Shown here piece after piece: positions 38,155 through 51,400 of a stretch of 64,000 bases of DNA (its first letter is position 1; every line of letters starts with the position of its first letter). The DNA is from Dicaeum eximium (Eukaryota > Chordata > Aves > Passeriformes > Dicaeidae). The translations under genes and the position numbers were made by a program. The stretch is taken from NCBI GenBank assembly GCA_013396995.1, contig VWZP01005658.1, positions 1,949,313 through 2,013,312 on the forward strand, in the 5' to 3' direction. The notes under the pieces were generated by a model, which was not told the origin of the DNA, searched no databases, and was given only the letters and a program-made list of their open reading frames with translations.

Positions 38155-41100
38155 ACAATAGCAAGAGAGCAAATGCTGCCTGAATATTTCTTTTCCCCTT
38201 GGAAATACTTTCTAATTTATAGTAAATCAAGTGAACAACCCTCTGTTAATTTGTTTTTTTCTTTATATAGCTAGCAGACTGCAATTAATGCTTCTACCAG
38301 CAGAACTGATAAATAAGAGAATAAAGAAGTGTTTCAGACTTTGACACACATCTCTGGGTCTCCTAGATGATATTAAAATATTTGGACTGTTTAGAAGAAA
38401 TTTATTTATTTTCTGACAGTAAGTGAAAAGTCTCCTGAAGCCTACAACGAGCAAAGACCAGGGCATCTAAAGTAATTGCACATACTAAACCAACTGCAAT
38501 GAACTTTTGTGTATCCATCTCTAGAGGGATGGTTTACCTACCAATTTCTCAGTTGCTCAACTTATAATTTATAGATTACTGCACAGTCATTTGTATAGTT
38601 TTCTGTTTCTAGTGACAACACAAATGGTTTTGTCAACATAAAGGGCTTTTATTTCACTGGAGAAGCAAAGCAATGGGGAGGGAGACACAAGGAGAGCCAT
38701 GGAGAACAGCTTGAGAGCACAGTATATGTGCTCAGAAGAACTCAATTTAAAAATACTTGTTTTTTATAAGAGTCTCTATGGTCACAGATGCTTATCTGTG
38801 TAATACTAAGTGACACCCTAAGGATTTTTTTGGCTATTCTGCTGCTTCAAGTTCAGACAGCAGCATTTTTATTTACTTTATGCTTTATATTAACCCTTTT
38901 TAGAAGAGGGAAAAGTCTTAGAGAAAGAAACTATTTTTAACTATATGATAGGACACACCCTTATAAAGAAACATTGTCCTTCTTTTCTGACTTGAGCAAT
39001 AAGCATGAGTTCTAATAAAAGAATGCTTCAGATTTCAAGGTGCCAGAAGGATTTGTTCTGAAATTAGTTGTTGAAAAGCAAAACAAGTAGTGTACTGAAC
39101 CCCGCACTACTTGACTCAAGCTGAACACAAACTTAGAAAAGTCCACGGGAGAAGAGATTTTTTATTTAATAGGAATCTTAATCAGATCATTGTCTCTACA
39201 AACTGATTTACTATGTATTATTTGACCCAAAAGAAGTAAAAATCTTATATCTAGGAAACAGCAGATTATATATCTCACAGGGTAAAAGCTCAGAACCAGC
39301 CTTGGAAATCTCTATTAATGCACACAGAATCTCTGCATAAGCCAGAAGCAAAGCAAAAGCTAATAAAAGAAATACAGTCTTTGTCCCATCATTAACTTGT
39401 TATTTTCCACCTGCACATCAATCACAGGTTAAGAAGTCTGTCCCAAATGTAATTAAAATGGAAAGACAACAATGATAAAAGTAGAATACTTACACCTTTG
39501 TAATTTAATGCAATGCATGAAATTAAAACTAAATGATGATTTTTTGCATAGAGTTACAAGCTTTTTCAATGTTAATGGCTGAGGATTGCAAATGAGGGTT
39601 TATGTCTTTCTGCTATGGAAATGGCACTAATGGTAAAACCTGAGTCCTCACTGGCTTCCCCCAAATCCAAAATTTCTTAGGTCTGTGTTCATGAATATTA
39701 TTTAGCAAGAATTGTTGACAATTCCTTATGCTGCATAAACAATTCATCCTCCCACCTAAATACAGGGTTTCCAGTTAATGGCTTACTTGTCTCCCAGTTT
39801 CCTTAAGGGTATGTATATGTAGATAAGATGGACTGGGTTTGTATCTTGGTGGTATGAATCCTAACTGATTAAATAAAGAGACCTAATTTAAAACCAAGTT
39901 TTGAAATTGGGTCTCCTTCTAAGAATATTTTAAAATACAGAACACATACCTACAAGACACATATTACAGCTGCCCTACCTGGACTCCACTGTGGGTCTTG
40001 ACAATGATTTAGGATCTAACAAAAAGAGCTGCTCTTACTGAGATCATCTCAACCATTTGACAATTACCAAGGAGGAGGGGACAGCTATAATTGTATTTCA
40101 TGGTCAAACTTAAGGTAGATGTTTAGTATTTCCTGGTGTAGTATTTATTTGAACACTGTTTGGGGCAATATGTAATGGTTTGAGTATGAATTCATTGCCT
40201 GTGATTTACACAAATAACTATTTTCTCTGCAGCCACTTCAGTGTTTTCAGTGTGATTAACTCTATATTTTTCTGTTATCACAGGGAAGTCTGCCTCTCAA
40301 GTATTGGTTAATAACCTTTAATAAGCTTGCTAATGACCTTTTCCATGTGCCAAATGTGAGTAGTCCATCTTGACATGAAGTGCAAGGACAGCAGCTGTGC
40401 GCAGCCCTAGCACTGCAGGTGTGTTCAGTGCAGTGCCCAGCTGTGCTTTGTTTGTGTTTGAATGCTGAGAACACAGCACTGCTCTTCATAGCACTTTTGA
40501 AATGCAGTTCCTTTATCTGTTTCATAAATTATCTTCCACACCTCGAAGCTGCACTATGATTTCTGCCAGAAATCACAACCAGGTTTGCTCCTAGCTGTAA
40601 GTGTTTTATTTTATCTGTTGTGGAGTTACTTTTAAAAAATACATTTCTATGGTCCGAGATTTGTTAACAAATAGATCTCAGGTGTAATCAATACTTCCTT
40701 GTCTGAGAATTAGAATGTGCAATTGTATTTGCACAAATCTATGCAGATGGGCTTTTATTATAAATTATCTTCTCTTTCTCATGTTAGCAAACAATTTAGC
40801 AAATAAATAAAAAATGAAGATTGATGGTATTAGAACAAAGTGCCCATTACAATTACAGCATCAGAGAACTGCAGTAACAAGGCTGTAGAACATTTCAGTC
40901 TATTTTTTAATACTCAGGGTTTGTTTGTAGTTTAAGATTTTATTTTCTCATAGGCTCTGAGATTATATCAGACCACATTTTGACAGGGTTTTCTTTTGAT
41001 TTTTCAGTGTACTAGATCCTGCTCCTCCTGCTCAAACACTTCCATTCATGTATGGCAAGTATCTCTCCCAGCATGGGAGAAGATACAGCAGCTTTGCTTA

Positions 41101-43985
41101 TTATATGAGCACTCAAGTGTGGATTTTTGTTGGTTTTGTCTGCAGTATGAATCTGAAAAAAAACTTTCCCAAGCTACCATGTTTTAAAAAATTTATATTT
41201 TCCTATCCTCTTGTAGTAACCGCTGTTGCCTTTAAAGCAGATAAGGATAAGTTAAATGTTCTGTTTAAATATAGTTTCCTTCTTTTCAAAGGATTACATC
41301 TGGCAATTGGAGGTAGAATAAACATTTTTAGATTGTATTATGATAAGGAGCAATGGAAAAGGAGGCCAGTTGTACGTGCTTGTTCAAATGTGAGAGAATT
41401 TGGAAAATATATGTAAAAATCATTAACAGCCTTTATTGGTGGCCCTGTTGGGAAAATCTGCTAGCATTTACTGGGAAAGAAATATGTAGGAGCTTGCAGA
41501 ATCAAAAAGAAATGGGCACACAGATCCTATGTAACTCTGATTATTTTCTATTATTCCTATAATACTTTCTAATAAAATTATGCTATAGACAGTGTATCTA
41601 CTGACTTTCCACAACCACAGATAGTTAAAAATCAACAAAAATCAACTGCTGAGAGTTTATAATTCTAAGATGATTTAATAGTTTGCTGTAGGGGCAATAC
41701 GGTCTTACCAAAAATGCTGTAAAAAAGTCAGACCAAAAATAGACTAATGGTGGAATTCCCACACATTCAGACTAGAAAGAAAGTGCTGACTTTCGTTTTT
41801 GTTTTCAAAGGGGTTTTTTTCACCTTCCTTTTCAAAAATCATATAAATAAACAGATTAACTTTCTGAATATTAACTTTCTAGCATAAAAAGTGGATATTA
41901 TCTCAATTTGTAAGCCTTGTGACTTTGTGTGGGTGTTCCACAGTTGTACTTGCTATAGGGATACTCCCTACGAGTGAATTTATCAGGAACAGATGGATGT
42001 AGGACTTCATGGAAAAAATGCTAAGCATCTGCAGTATCATTTGTGGTTAATGGGAGAGGAAGGTGGTTGGCTTTTTAACAAATCTAGCTCTCACCAAGGG
42101 GCAGACATACTCACAAAGACTTAGTAAATAACCCCAGATAAAAATATCACTCAGGAGCTGTTCCTGTGTAGCAGCTGATTCAATATTTTTATAACTTCAG
42201 TTTGATGCCACCATCACTAAGGTGTATATCTGTAACACACACTATTTGGATTAGGAAATAAAATGGAACATACCCAAAACAAGTAGATTACAATACATTT
42301 TAGTAGTTAAAGGAGAACTACATTGCAGTGGTCTATATAATACTGTGAACTTTCTGCTAAACAGAACATAAAAGCTGGCTTGCTATAATTTCTTTTCGCT
42401 AATGTATGCTCAGAAGGACTAATAATAGGCCTTATGAGTCACAAGCATTCATTAAGTAAGCCACCAGAGTTTAAAAAACATAACAGTTGAGATCTAGTCT
42501 GTTTGAAGTGAACAAGTAGATTAATATGTTTTAAGTAATAGTGACTCTTTTAAAAACACTATAATCATATGCCTCTATATATTTAAGATTCTTTATTCTG
42601 TGCAAAACCATCATGTTAATTACTGGATTAGCAAAATACCTTTCAAGACCGAATTTGAACCCATCTTCTAGGTTTTGAAACACATTTGGAATGCTTGACT
42701 CCCTCCCGATAGTCCCAAGGGGAAATGTGTTACTCTCACTCGTGTCTGGTTACTGGGGAAGGCACATTCAGGCCCAGGCTTTGGTTTGCAGGGAAAAGCT
42801 GCCTTTTACTTTACTTATCCCGCTGGCTTGATTCTCGTGCAATTAAATGATTTGTTCAAGATCACTAAGGGATTCAGTGACTCGACTGGGGAAAGAAAGC
42901 TGGACTGGGAAAACTGAAAATACTAGTTCCCATTGTGGGACAATTCCTCAGTACCATTTAAGTAAATTAGAGGGGCAACCTATTGTATTTCAGAGTCATC
43001 TGCATAAACTGCTGCACTGTATAGACTAAATTCATATCAGTAGGGAAATGCAGATACAGAAGGAAAACTGAATAAAAAAGATGAACACTTTCATGTGACA
43101 GATAACAGACATACCAGATAAAAACCAGAAAAATTTAAATCAAGTTTTGTCTGCCAAAGATTTTTGAATCTGTAGGTATTGCTTTTAGAGGAAAAATGAG
43201 TCTTATAATGAGTCTTTCTTGCTTGTCTTTAGCCATGCATGAGTCAACTTTTAAAAACTGTATTTTGTAGCCTTACAGGTATTCAAAGTTCCTTTGTCTT
43301 CTTTTGTTTTGTTGCTGTCCAATTTTTTTTCCTGTTTTTTTAATGACCTAGAGACATGTCACTACTATCATGTTGGTATGATACCACTGCTTTTATCAGT
43401 AAGATTAGATGACTGCAAAAGACTTCCCTGCTGCATGCATTGGTTACTGATAGGAGTAAGGAGTTGTCATCATCTATGACAACAGAAGGCAATGACATAT
43501 GCACATTGGCTCATAATTTGCATTAGAAAATTCAGTGGTAAAGGAGTAGTGAAATTTAGTATTTTCTAATGTATTTTCAAGGGCAGAACATAATGCTGCA
43601 GCAAGGACAGACTCCTGCATTTTCTTTCTATCCTCTTCCTCCTTCCAAACCTGACCTCACTTCTCCAGGCCTTTCATTCCCTCCAACATCAATTTTTCAA
43701 CCGTGTTTTGTCTTCATAGACTCTTAATTTCAGCCTCAGTCTCCTGACTTAGCCAGTGCTGGCTTTCTCCTTGGCTTGCTGCCTGAGTCCCCTGCTGAAC
43801 TCAGGATGTGGTTCTGCCAATCTAATTGTGGGCTGCTACTGAAAGGGGTAGTCCATCCTGTTCCTCCTACTGTCTGTCCTGGTCTCCCTTGTGAGCTGAG
43901 TCAGGGAACGCAACTTGTATAGTTCCTTTTCTTTCAGTTCAGCTCTCTGAATCAGGTCATTATGGAGTAAAATGAACACCAATGC

Positions 43986-44016
43986 TAAAAAATCACAGCC
44001 AGGGTTGGAAGGGACA
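43986..44016 (-). mobile_element. Possible tiny CR1 3'-end scrap
   Basis: AATCACAG followed by GGTTGGAAGGGAC resembles the reverse complement of a CR1 3' end, which commonly reads AATCACAGAATGGTTGGAAGGGACC in birds with variants. Only about 30 bases match, so this is weak. Confidence 0.25.
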
Positions 44017-47000
44017 GTGGAATAGGGAGAGGAGGGACTACTTCTTTCAGCAGCACTTGATAATTAATGTGAGTTTCATCATTAAACTGAATTTCCGGCT
44101 CCAAACTCCTCACCCTGCCTCTCTTGTGCTTCATTTTCTCCCTTTAGCCCCTCTGCCTAATGGCTTCCCATTTGTCCCTACCTTTTCTGCTTCCATCCCA
44201 GAGATACTCAAGAACAAATGCCAGCTGTCTTCCCCAGCTCCCTTTTTTTCTGTGTCAGACCTGTACTTCACTGATGTCTTGTAGACAAACTTTGCCAGTA
44301 AACACCTGTGGTCTCTCACTTAACTGCTGTTTACAAAGTATTAGCTCAAGAGGATAGAAAATACTTAAGCAATGAACACAGATACCTCATTTTTATAAAC
44401 TCTTCTCAAGCCAGCTTTCTTTAAGAAGCTCTTGTCCATGAAAAAAATCTGAAACTGAACTTGGACAACGTGTTATAAAATGGATAAAACCCCTGATAAT
44501 TACGAAATTCCTACAAATTGAGCTTTCCTCACTTTGAACCCTTTGTTTTAAAAATAAGCAGTGAAATAGTTTTCAACAATAGTTAGAGTCTCTTGTTCCT
44601 ACTGTGAACTAATGCTGAATATCTGGGCAAAAATCTCTGTGTAATGCAAGTCAACTCCCATTGACTTCACAGGAGTTATCGTGCTATATATGAGAGCAGA
44701 ATCTTGTCTCTGTGAATAAAGGAGTTTTTTCCAGAGTGAGGGGGCTCTGCACAATGAATGCATTTTTACCAGCCTTTTCTGATGCATTGGCAAACTCCCA
44801 AACACAAGAACTGTTTCTGTAGTCTTTCTACTCTCACAATGACAGACATTTTCTTTTTCATTTTTAGTGGGAAGTCTTTTGTACATATTTTTCTCATGAA
44901 AACGTGTGTCTTGGTGTTTTGTACAGTGAAGTAGAAAATATTTTTCAGTCACAGTATTTTTGAAGTTGTTCCTTCCTGAGTTTATTGTGTATCTTCTAAT
45001 TCCAGTTTAAACTTAGCTGAAGATAAAGAAGCAGATTTGAGCCTGATGCGTACGTCCCCTGCAATTCAAAAGCTGCTTTGAAATGAGACTGGGCAGGCCC
45101 CTCTGGAAGTTCCAGCAGTCCCAGGGAGCTATCCAAGTCATGCCAAAGTTGTGTCATGCTGGGGTCCACCCTAGACCCAAACTAGAAAACAGGGGGATGG
45201 CTTTCACTTTTCAGGAATTCTCCAATGGGCCAAAGTGAAATTCCCTTTAGCAACACACATACAAAAAAAGTGCTGAAGAACTGTCCTCTGCAGAGTTTCT
45301 GTATTGTTAACAATTATAATCTTTCCTCCTATCATATTTTTTTTTCCCCAGAGTTCTAAATGACAGTTTTGAAAAAGAACTTGACAGGTATGTTTAGGCA
45401 ATATTTTTAAAGTCTGAAATTTTTTGTGTTATATGATTTACAGTTTTATCATCATATCTTATTTTCAAGGTTGTTTTCTTCCTGTTGTCCTCTGGGAAAT
45501 AAGTATTACTGATGGCACAATTACAAAGATCAGCCATACAGATAAAGCTGCCTCTCCAGAGGCAGAGAAACAAGAAGTTGTTATATGAGGAGCACTCTTT
45601 GTGCTGACTGGTCTGTGAGATGAGCCTACACCTGACAATGTTCAGACACTCATATTCAGAGCCACCAGTACCATTCCCTCATTTCTCTCTGTGGAACCAG
45701 CTTGACTATTTCAGTAACCACCTGACACACACGACCGGATTTCTTCCAAACCTGAGTTAAAACCTGTCTTTAAAAAGTATATCTAATCTCATGTTTAAAA
45801 CCCAAGCAAAGGTATACCCACTATCTCTGCTGATAGAAACTATTTAAATGTTTAATTGCCCTCACAGTCAGGAAATGTCAACATTAGGTTTGTCTTGCTC
45901 CAGTTTCCAGCAAATGGATACCATTGCCTTTGTCAGCCAGGTTGAAAAGGTCATACTATCGAGATCTCTTTCCTATATTTAGGTACCTTTTCAAAGTAAT
46001 CCAGTCTTTTGTCAGGCTTTTTTTCTTTCAGAAGCTAAATAAGCTGAAATGTGGAAGCTTCATGTTCTACATTCGCTTGTTTTCTGCTCCCTGGATAATT
46101 TTTCAGTACTCTTTGAACTATCACTAATATTTCCCTGCTATTGTAAATATCAGAAGTGGCTGCAGGTGTTTTTGTACCATTTCTTCACCAACATGTGAAG
46201 ATGTCTGCTTTCTAGGAGACGAGTTTTTATGCCCATTAGATTGCATTAGTTCTTTTCCAGTTGCTGTGATGTAGCACTGCCAGGGCTGTGCTGGTCCCTG
46301 TGCCAGGCCAGGGCCCTGCCCACCTAGCCCTCTACTTTGGGGCTGATGCCCAGCCCTGGACTCTCACAGGAGCCATGTGGCAGATCAGGCTGTCCTCATT
46401 CAGCACTTTGCATTCACTGGAGGATGGAGGGACCCTTCCATTATTTTACCTGGGATCAGTGTGTAGCTCATGGGTTTATATGTCCATGGGTCAGGATATT
46501 GACCCTCCTCCATCTCGGAAACAGTTTGATTTTCAGTGGGGGAGAGAATCCACTGTCCCATCAGGCTGGGCTGCAGGAGATGGCTTTTTTAAAAATTAGC
46601 ATAACAGTTAGTAGAGTAAAACTGAGCCTCTGAAACTCACTGGAGTAGAGTACAAAAAGATTCCTGTGTTTTAGGATGTGCTGACCGAAGAGTTTTGGTG
46701 ATGCTGGATAATACTCGTTCTTCTAATACTTTAGTTTACAATTTCATTAATTAAAAAAAAATATATATTTAGCTGTTGACATTTCATTGCATAATGTAGG
46801 GCTTGGTCATTCCTTAGAGACAATCTGATTTATTAAATGTATATTAATTTCCAAAGTTCTTTGCATCTAGTAAACTTTAATGTTATTGAATCCATATGGT
46901 GCCCAGTCAAAAAAGATTGATATAGGTACATTTTGCTGACATGTTATTCCTTAATAGTGTAGGATACCTATTTGAATAAACTGGGAAAAATGATTCAGCA

Positions 47001-48105
47001 AAGCAGATGTTAAAATGGAATGACAGTCGGTCTTTTGCTTGATGACATTTAAAAGAAAAATAAAAATGGAGATGGCTTATTTCTGGCCTGAAATGGAATC
47101 TATTAGCTGAGCAGTGTGACATGGAGTAATTAGTGAGTGATACATTATTTTCTGCTGTTGTTCTACAGCAAATAGAGTGATTTAGTTGATGTACTGTAAC
47201 AGTAGAGACTACTGGAATCAGACGTTCAAGAGGCAAATAGGTTTATTCTATTTTATACTTTACTGCTTTCTGACAATATTGCAATAACTGTAAACATTTA
47301 AACTAACCATACGATAAATATGTATTTCCTCATAAGACATCTCTTAAATTGTGTCTCTTATATTTTCAAGATGTAGTCTGGTGCAGCTTTTTCACTCGGG
47401 TTTGGTCTCTTACTATTTTTAAGAACTACTTTGATGTAGGAGCTTTCCTGCCACACTTGAGTTTTGCAAAGTCCCCATTTAAATGCCATTACTGACACTG
47501 GCTGAGACCTCTGTGAGGGAGAACACATCGGAGCCGACCCCAGGGCTGGGGATGCGCGGGGGCTGCTGGAGAAGGAGAATTCCAGCTCTCTATCCGTGCC
47601 ACAGAGTTAAGTGGGGGCTGCTGCTGCCGCGCTGCCAGCCGGGGGATGGGAAAGGAGCCTGTGTGCTGTGCTCACGGACCTGCAGGAGCGTCACAGCCGG
47701 CAGCTTTCAGCCCTTCTGCTCCAGGAGCCGCCTTTCCAACAGCCCTGTGGCATCTCGACACGTCCGTGTTCTGTCCCCCCGGGTTTCAGTGGTGCAGGAT
47801 CACGGGAGTGCCCAGACGGGGTTACACTTGCGAGCCTTTCCGTCCCCGGGCGCTGCTCTAAGATGGTTCTGCATCAGGACCCGCCCCGCCGCGCAACATC
47901 CCCGGCGCTGCACCGGCGGGGGATATAGCGGGATCACGGGTGCCCGGAGCCGTGGTGGGAAGGGCCCGGTGGGGTCGGGGAGCGGCGGCGGGGCCGTGTG
48001 GGCCGTGCGGGCCCCGCGCTGTCCCCGCGCTCGGCGCTGTCCCCTCCGCCGGGCCGGGCCGCGCTGCGTGCCCCAGCAGCGGGGCGGCGCTGGCCGGCAG
48101 GGGGC

Positions 48106-48459
48106 NNNNNNNNNNNNNNNNNNNNNNNNNNNNNNNNNNNNNNNNNNNNNNNNNNNNNNNNNNNNNNNNNNNNNNNNNNNNNNNNNNNNNNNNNNNNNNN
48201 NNNNNNNNNNNNNNNNNNNNNNNNNNNNNNNNNNNNNNNNNNNNNNNNNNNNNNNNNNNNNNNNNNNNNNNNNNNNNNNNNNNNNNNNNNNNNNNNNNNN
48301 NNNNNNNNNNNNNNNNNNNNNNNNNNNNNNNNNNNNNNNNNNNNNNNNNNNNNNNNNNNNNNNNNNNNNNNNNNNNNNNNNNNNNNNNNNNNNNNNNNNN
48401 NNNNNNNNNNNNNNNNNNNNNNNNNNNNNNNNNNNNNNNNNNNNNNNNNNNNNNNNNNN
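48106..48459. other. ATP1B3: Assembly gap (354 N), likely hiding ATP1B3 exon 1
   Basis: All bases are N. The exon encoding the cytoplasmic N-terminus of ATP1B3 is not found anywhere else between GRK7 and exon 2. The gap sits at the peak of the CpG island, and GC-rich first exons are often lost in avian assemblies. The inferred content cannot be read from this sequence. Confidence 0.6.
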
Positions 48460-51400
48460 GGGGGTCGGGGGGAAGGGGGAGTTCCCGGGGCGCGTCCCGA
48501 GATGACTCAGCACCCGCCCCGCAACCGGTGCGGGCCCGTGGGCTCCTCTCCCGCCCGCTCTGCCGGGGGCGCCGCGGTGCGGCCGTGACGGGCTTCCGCC
48601 GCGAGGTGCGGGGCGGCCCCGCCCGCGGCATCGCCCGCGCCGCCCGCAGCCTGCGCGTGCCGGGGCAGCTCCCCCGCTCCTGCCGTGCCTGCTGCCCCCC
48701 CGCGCTCCAGCGGCGCACGGAATCCGGAATGAATGAGCGCGGATTGCCTCTGCACTTGGAGCTGCATTCGGGGAGAGGAAAGGAAAATCCTCAACCCTCC
48801 TCCCCAAAAGTTCATGAGCCCCAATTCCAGAAAGTGGTCGTTGTGTGTGGTTGTGCGTCATCGTGCTAAATTTGTTCCAGTGTAGGGCTTCTGGGCCTTT
48901 TCTTTTCTTAAAGGAAGCTTTACATGATGGCTCTCCAGTAAAGCCTGTGAAGGCAGTGTTTATTTTCCTATTTTCAGGTAGTCATCCTATTGCTTTCTTC
49001 TGAGTTGGAAAGCATGTTATCGAAATCTGGTTGCTTCCAATAAAAATATTTGGTTTTTCCGAGTGTGTTTTTTCATATTAAACAGTTGTACAAATGCTTA
49101 ATATTAGGATGTTTCTTCAGCCCTCATGGGAGATATTTACTGACTTCAGAAAATGCTGCGTCTCCTCCCAAAACTTGGATGTCGTTGGGATACTTAATAG
49201 TTGTGCTTACAAAACCAACAAGACTCTCAGCGTGGTGTTAAGGAACAGGCCAATACATCCTTGGCCTTGACACGATCTCAATGAATGCTGATGTTGAAAT
49301 AGCGAGGAGGAGCTTTAAGCGGACAGTGCATGGGACGGGCTTTCTCTGCCGTGCCAGTGTCTCCTGTCTGTCAGGAGAGGGCCCGAGCTCTGACAGGAGT
49401 TCCCCTCCATTCAGATGGAAATAAGAGCTTGCAGCTACTCTGCCAGTTGAATAGCAAAGGATAGGAAATTTCCACTATGCTGTTGTCTAGTGATCTTTCT
49501 GTACAGGCAGGTTTCCTCAAGTGTGTGGGCTGGGTGTGTGGATTGCAGAAGTCTGCCTGTGTCATGAGTCTGAGCAGCACAGACTGTAGATATGTTAGAA
49601 ACAGCTTGCAAGTTTTTCGGGTTTCTTTGTTTTGTTTTTTTTTTTTGAAGGTGAAGATGAAACCATCTTCCCTGTTTAAACCTATCTAGTAGGATAAGTC
49701 ACTTAGGATGTTATTAGTCCATGTTAGACCAAGGCCAATAGATAACATATGAAGTTGAGATGGCCTAGGTGGTAACTGAGTTTCCACAGTTACTTGAGAA
49801 AGTATCTATAGACAATTTGAATAATTTTACTTTGTGTAGGCAAGTAAAATAATTTTACTTCATTAAGGAGTTTTGTTTAGTAGTTTAGGTGATTGGCATG
49901 TGGTTACTACAATATACCAGTTCCTCAGCCTGGACATTAGGAAGTGAATGTTCAGTAACACAATGTTTTCAGTGTATTTGTTCATCAGTATTTGTTTGTT
50001 TTGGCATTCCATGATTAATATACTGTGCTTATTTAATTTCATTACAGTCTGTTTTGGGGCATGGTGTGTGGCTTTCTGTTTGGTTTTACTTTTTAACGGC
50101 AGGACATTAATTGGGTTGCTCTGTTGGCACAGGAGAATATGCAGGGTTTGGTCTCCTGCTCTTACAGTAGAGGTGTGAGCTTAGAGCTCTCTCACCTACC
50201 GTTCCTTTCTCTGGGCTGAAAGGCAAGGACACAGGGGACGAGGGCTCTGGTTGCCAGTCTGCCGGGTTGTCATGTCTCCAGGGACAGCACGACGAGAATT
50301 CAGCTGGCTCTGGTTCTTCTGTGCGTATTTCTCTTGTCTCAAGACAGTTTCCTCACAGAAATAAGACAGGAGCAATAGAGAAACCGTTCAGTAATTATTC
50401 ACAGTATGTGCATGTTTTGCCCAAGTCTGACGTAGTCGGGGGTGCTTATGTAAATGTAACTGCAAGGAGGTGATTCTCTGTGAATCCCAATGCTGTGCCA
50501 TTGGAGTGCTCCTCTGTCTGCCATTTCCAGTTCAGGATTTGTGAAAAGATCAAACACAAGTGGTTCCTGTACTCATTTGTCATGTAACAGAGGCTGCTTT
50601 TTAGAGTTTGGTGAAGAGTTGCTTGTTACAGCTTGGTGAAAACTCTATAATATATAGTCTCCTCCTGTGGAAAAAAATTGGAGACTTTCACCTTATTTTT
50701 TTTCAGACTTGAGGGGTACTTCAGTTTGACTCTTTCACAAGTTGATATCCAAACCTACACACACACCCTCCCAACCTCTTCTATTTTTAATTATTTGGCA
50801 TAATCATTTGTTGTATTAAAAGAGACAGAAAATACTGGGAAAAACAGCTGACTTGAGGCTGTGCTGTTCTCAGCATGAGGGGTGCTGATAGTCCTCGAAG
50901 AGGTGATGGGAATGAGGGTGGGTCTGGGGTACACCCAGCAGGTAATCAGGTAGAGCAGAGAAAGGAGGATTCGGCAAACTGCTGGGTGGGGTCATCCTGC
51001 AAGGAAAAGGAGGATCAGCATCTGTCTCTGCCTGTAATGGCAAGGTGCTGTGTCTGCCTGGAGTTAGCAAGACTGGAGTGAGATCATCATAAACGTCTTG
51101 TAATGAGATGCTCACTGCATGCTCAGATGTGTGCACTGTCTTACAAGATGGTTAATTCTTTTCACATAAAGTTAATAAAAAATCATTTGTGCCAAAAAAG
51201 AAGGGTAATACAGACTGTAGCAATACGTCATCTCTGGTCACACTAGATGCCATATCAAGTGTATTTAAGTCTTTCTGTAAAGCTGGTTGTGTCAGTGTCT
51301 TCAAGATAGAGGTGGCATTGCCTTGAAGTACAGAGAAATTCAAACCTACTGAATTTTCTTTTGAATGCTTAGTTGTATCCTTTGGTGCACAGATACATGT

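Larger units (their letters stand above)
28812..47500. other. GRK7 3' UTR and GRK7-ATP1B3 intergenic region
   Basis: Apart from the GRK7 3' UTR (probably to about 29.48 kb), this 18.7-kb stretch shows no exon, RNA gene or clear transposon that I recognise on either strand. It is AT-rich with short tandem and inverted repeats (29599-29650, 36663-36717, 37581-37608, 38136-38154). The longest ORF products here (for example 34718-35080 minus and 41048-41416 plus) have no recognisable domain. Human also has no protein gene between GRK7 and ATP1B3. Confidence 0.75.
47500..48750 (+). promoter_or_regulatory. ATP1B3: CpG island, presumed ATP1B3 promoter and first exon region
   Basis: GC and CpG content rise gradually from about 47,500 and are extreme from about 47,880 to 48,720, on both sides of the gap. 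GC-box-like GGGGCGG occurs near 48081. It lies 6 kb before the first visible ATP1B3 exon, the right place for a housekeeping promoter with exon 1. No TATA box is seen. ORFs crossing the island are composition artefacts. Confidence 0.75.

Noticed and set aside
41048..41416. 122-codon plus-strand ORF in the intergenic region
   Set aside because: Composition is ordinary AT-rich DNA and the product has no recognisable motif.
47483..48869. ORFs of 196-353 codons across the ATP1B3 CpG island
   Set aside because: They are open only because the 354 Ns are read as unknown residues and GC-rich DNA has few stops. None contains ATP1B3 or any other recognisable sequence.
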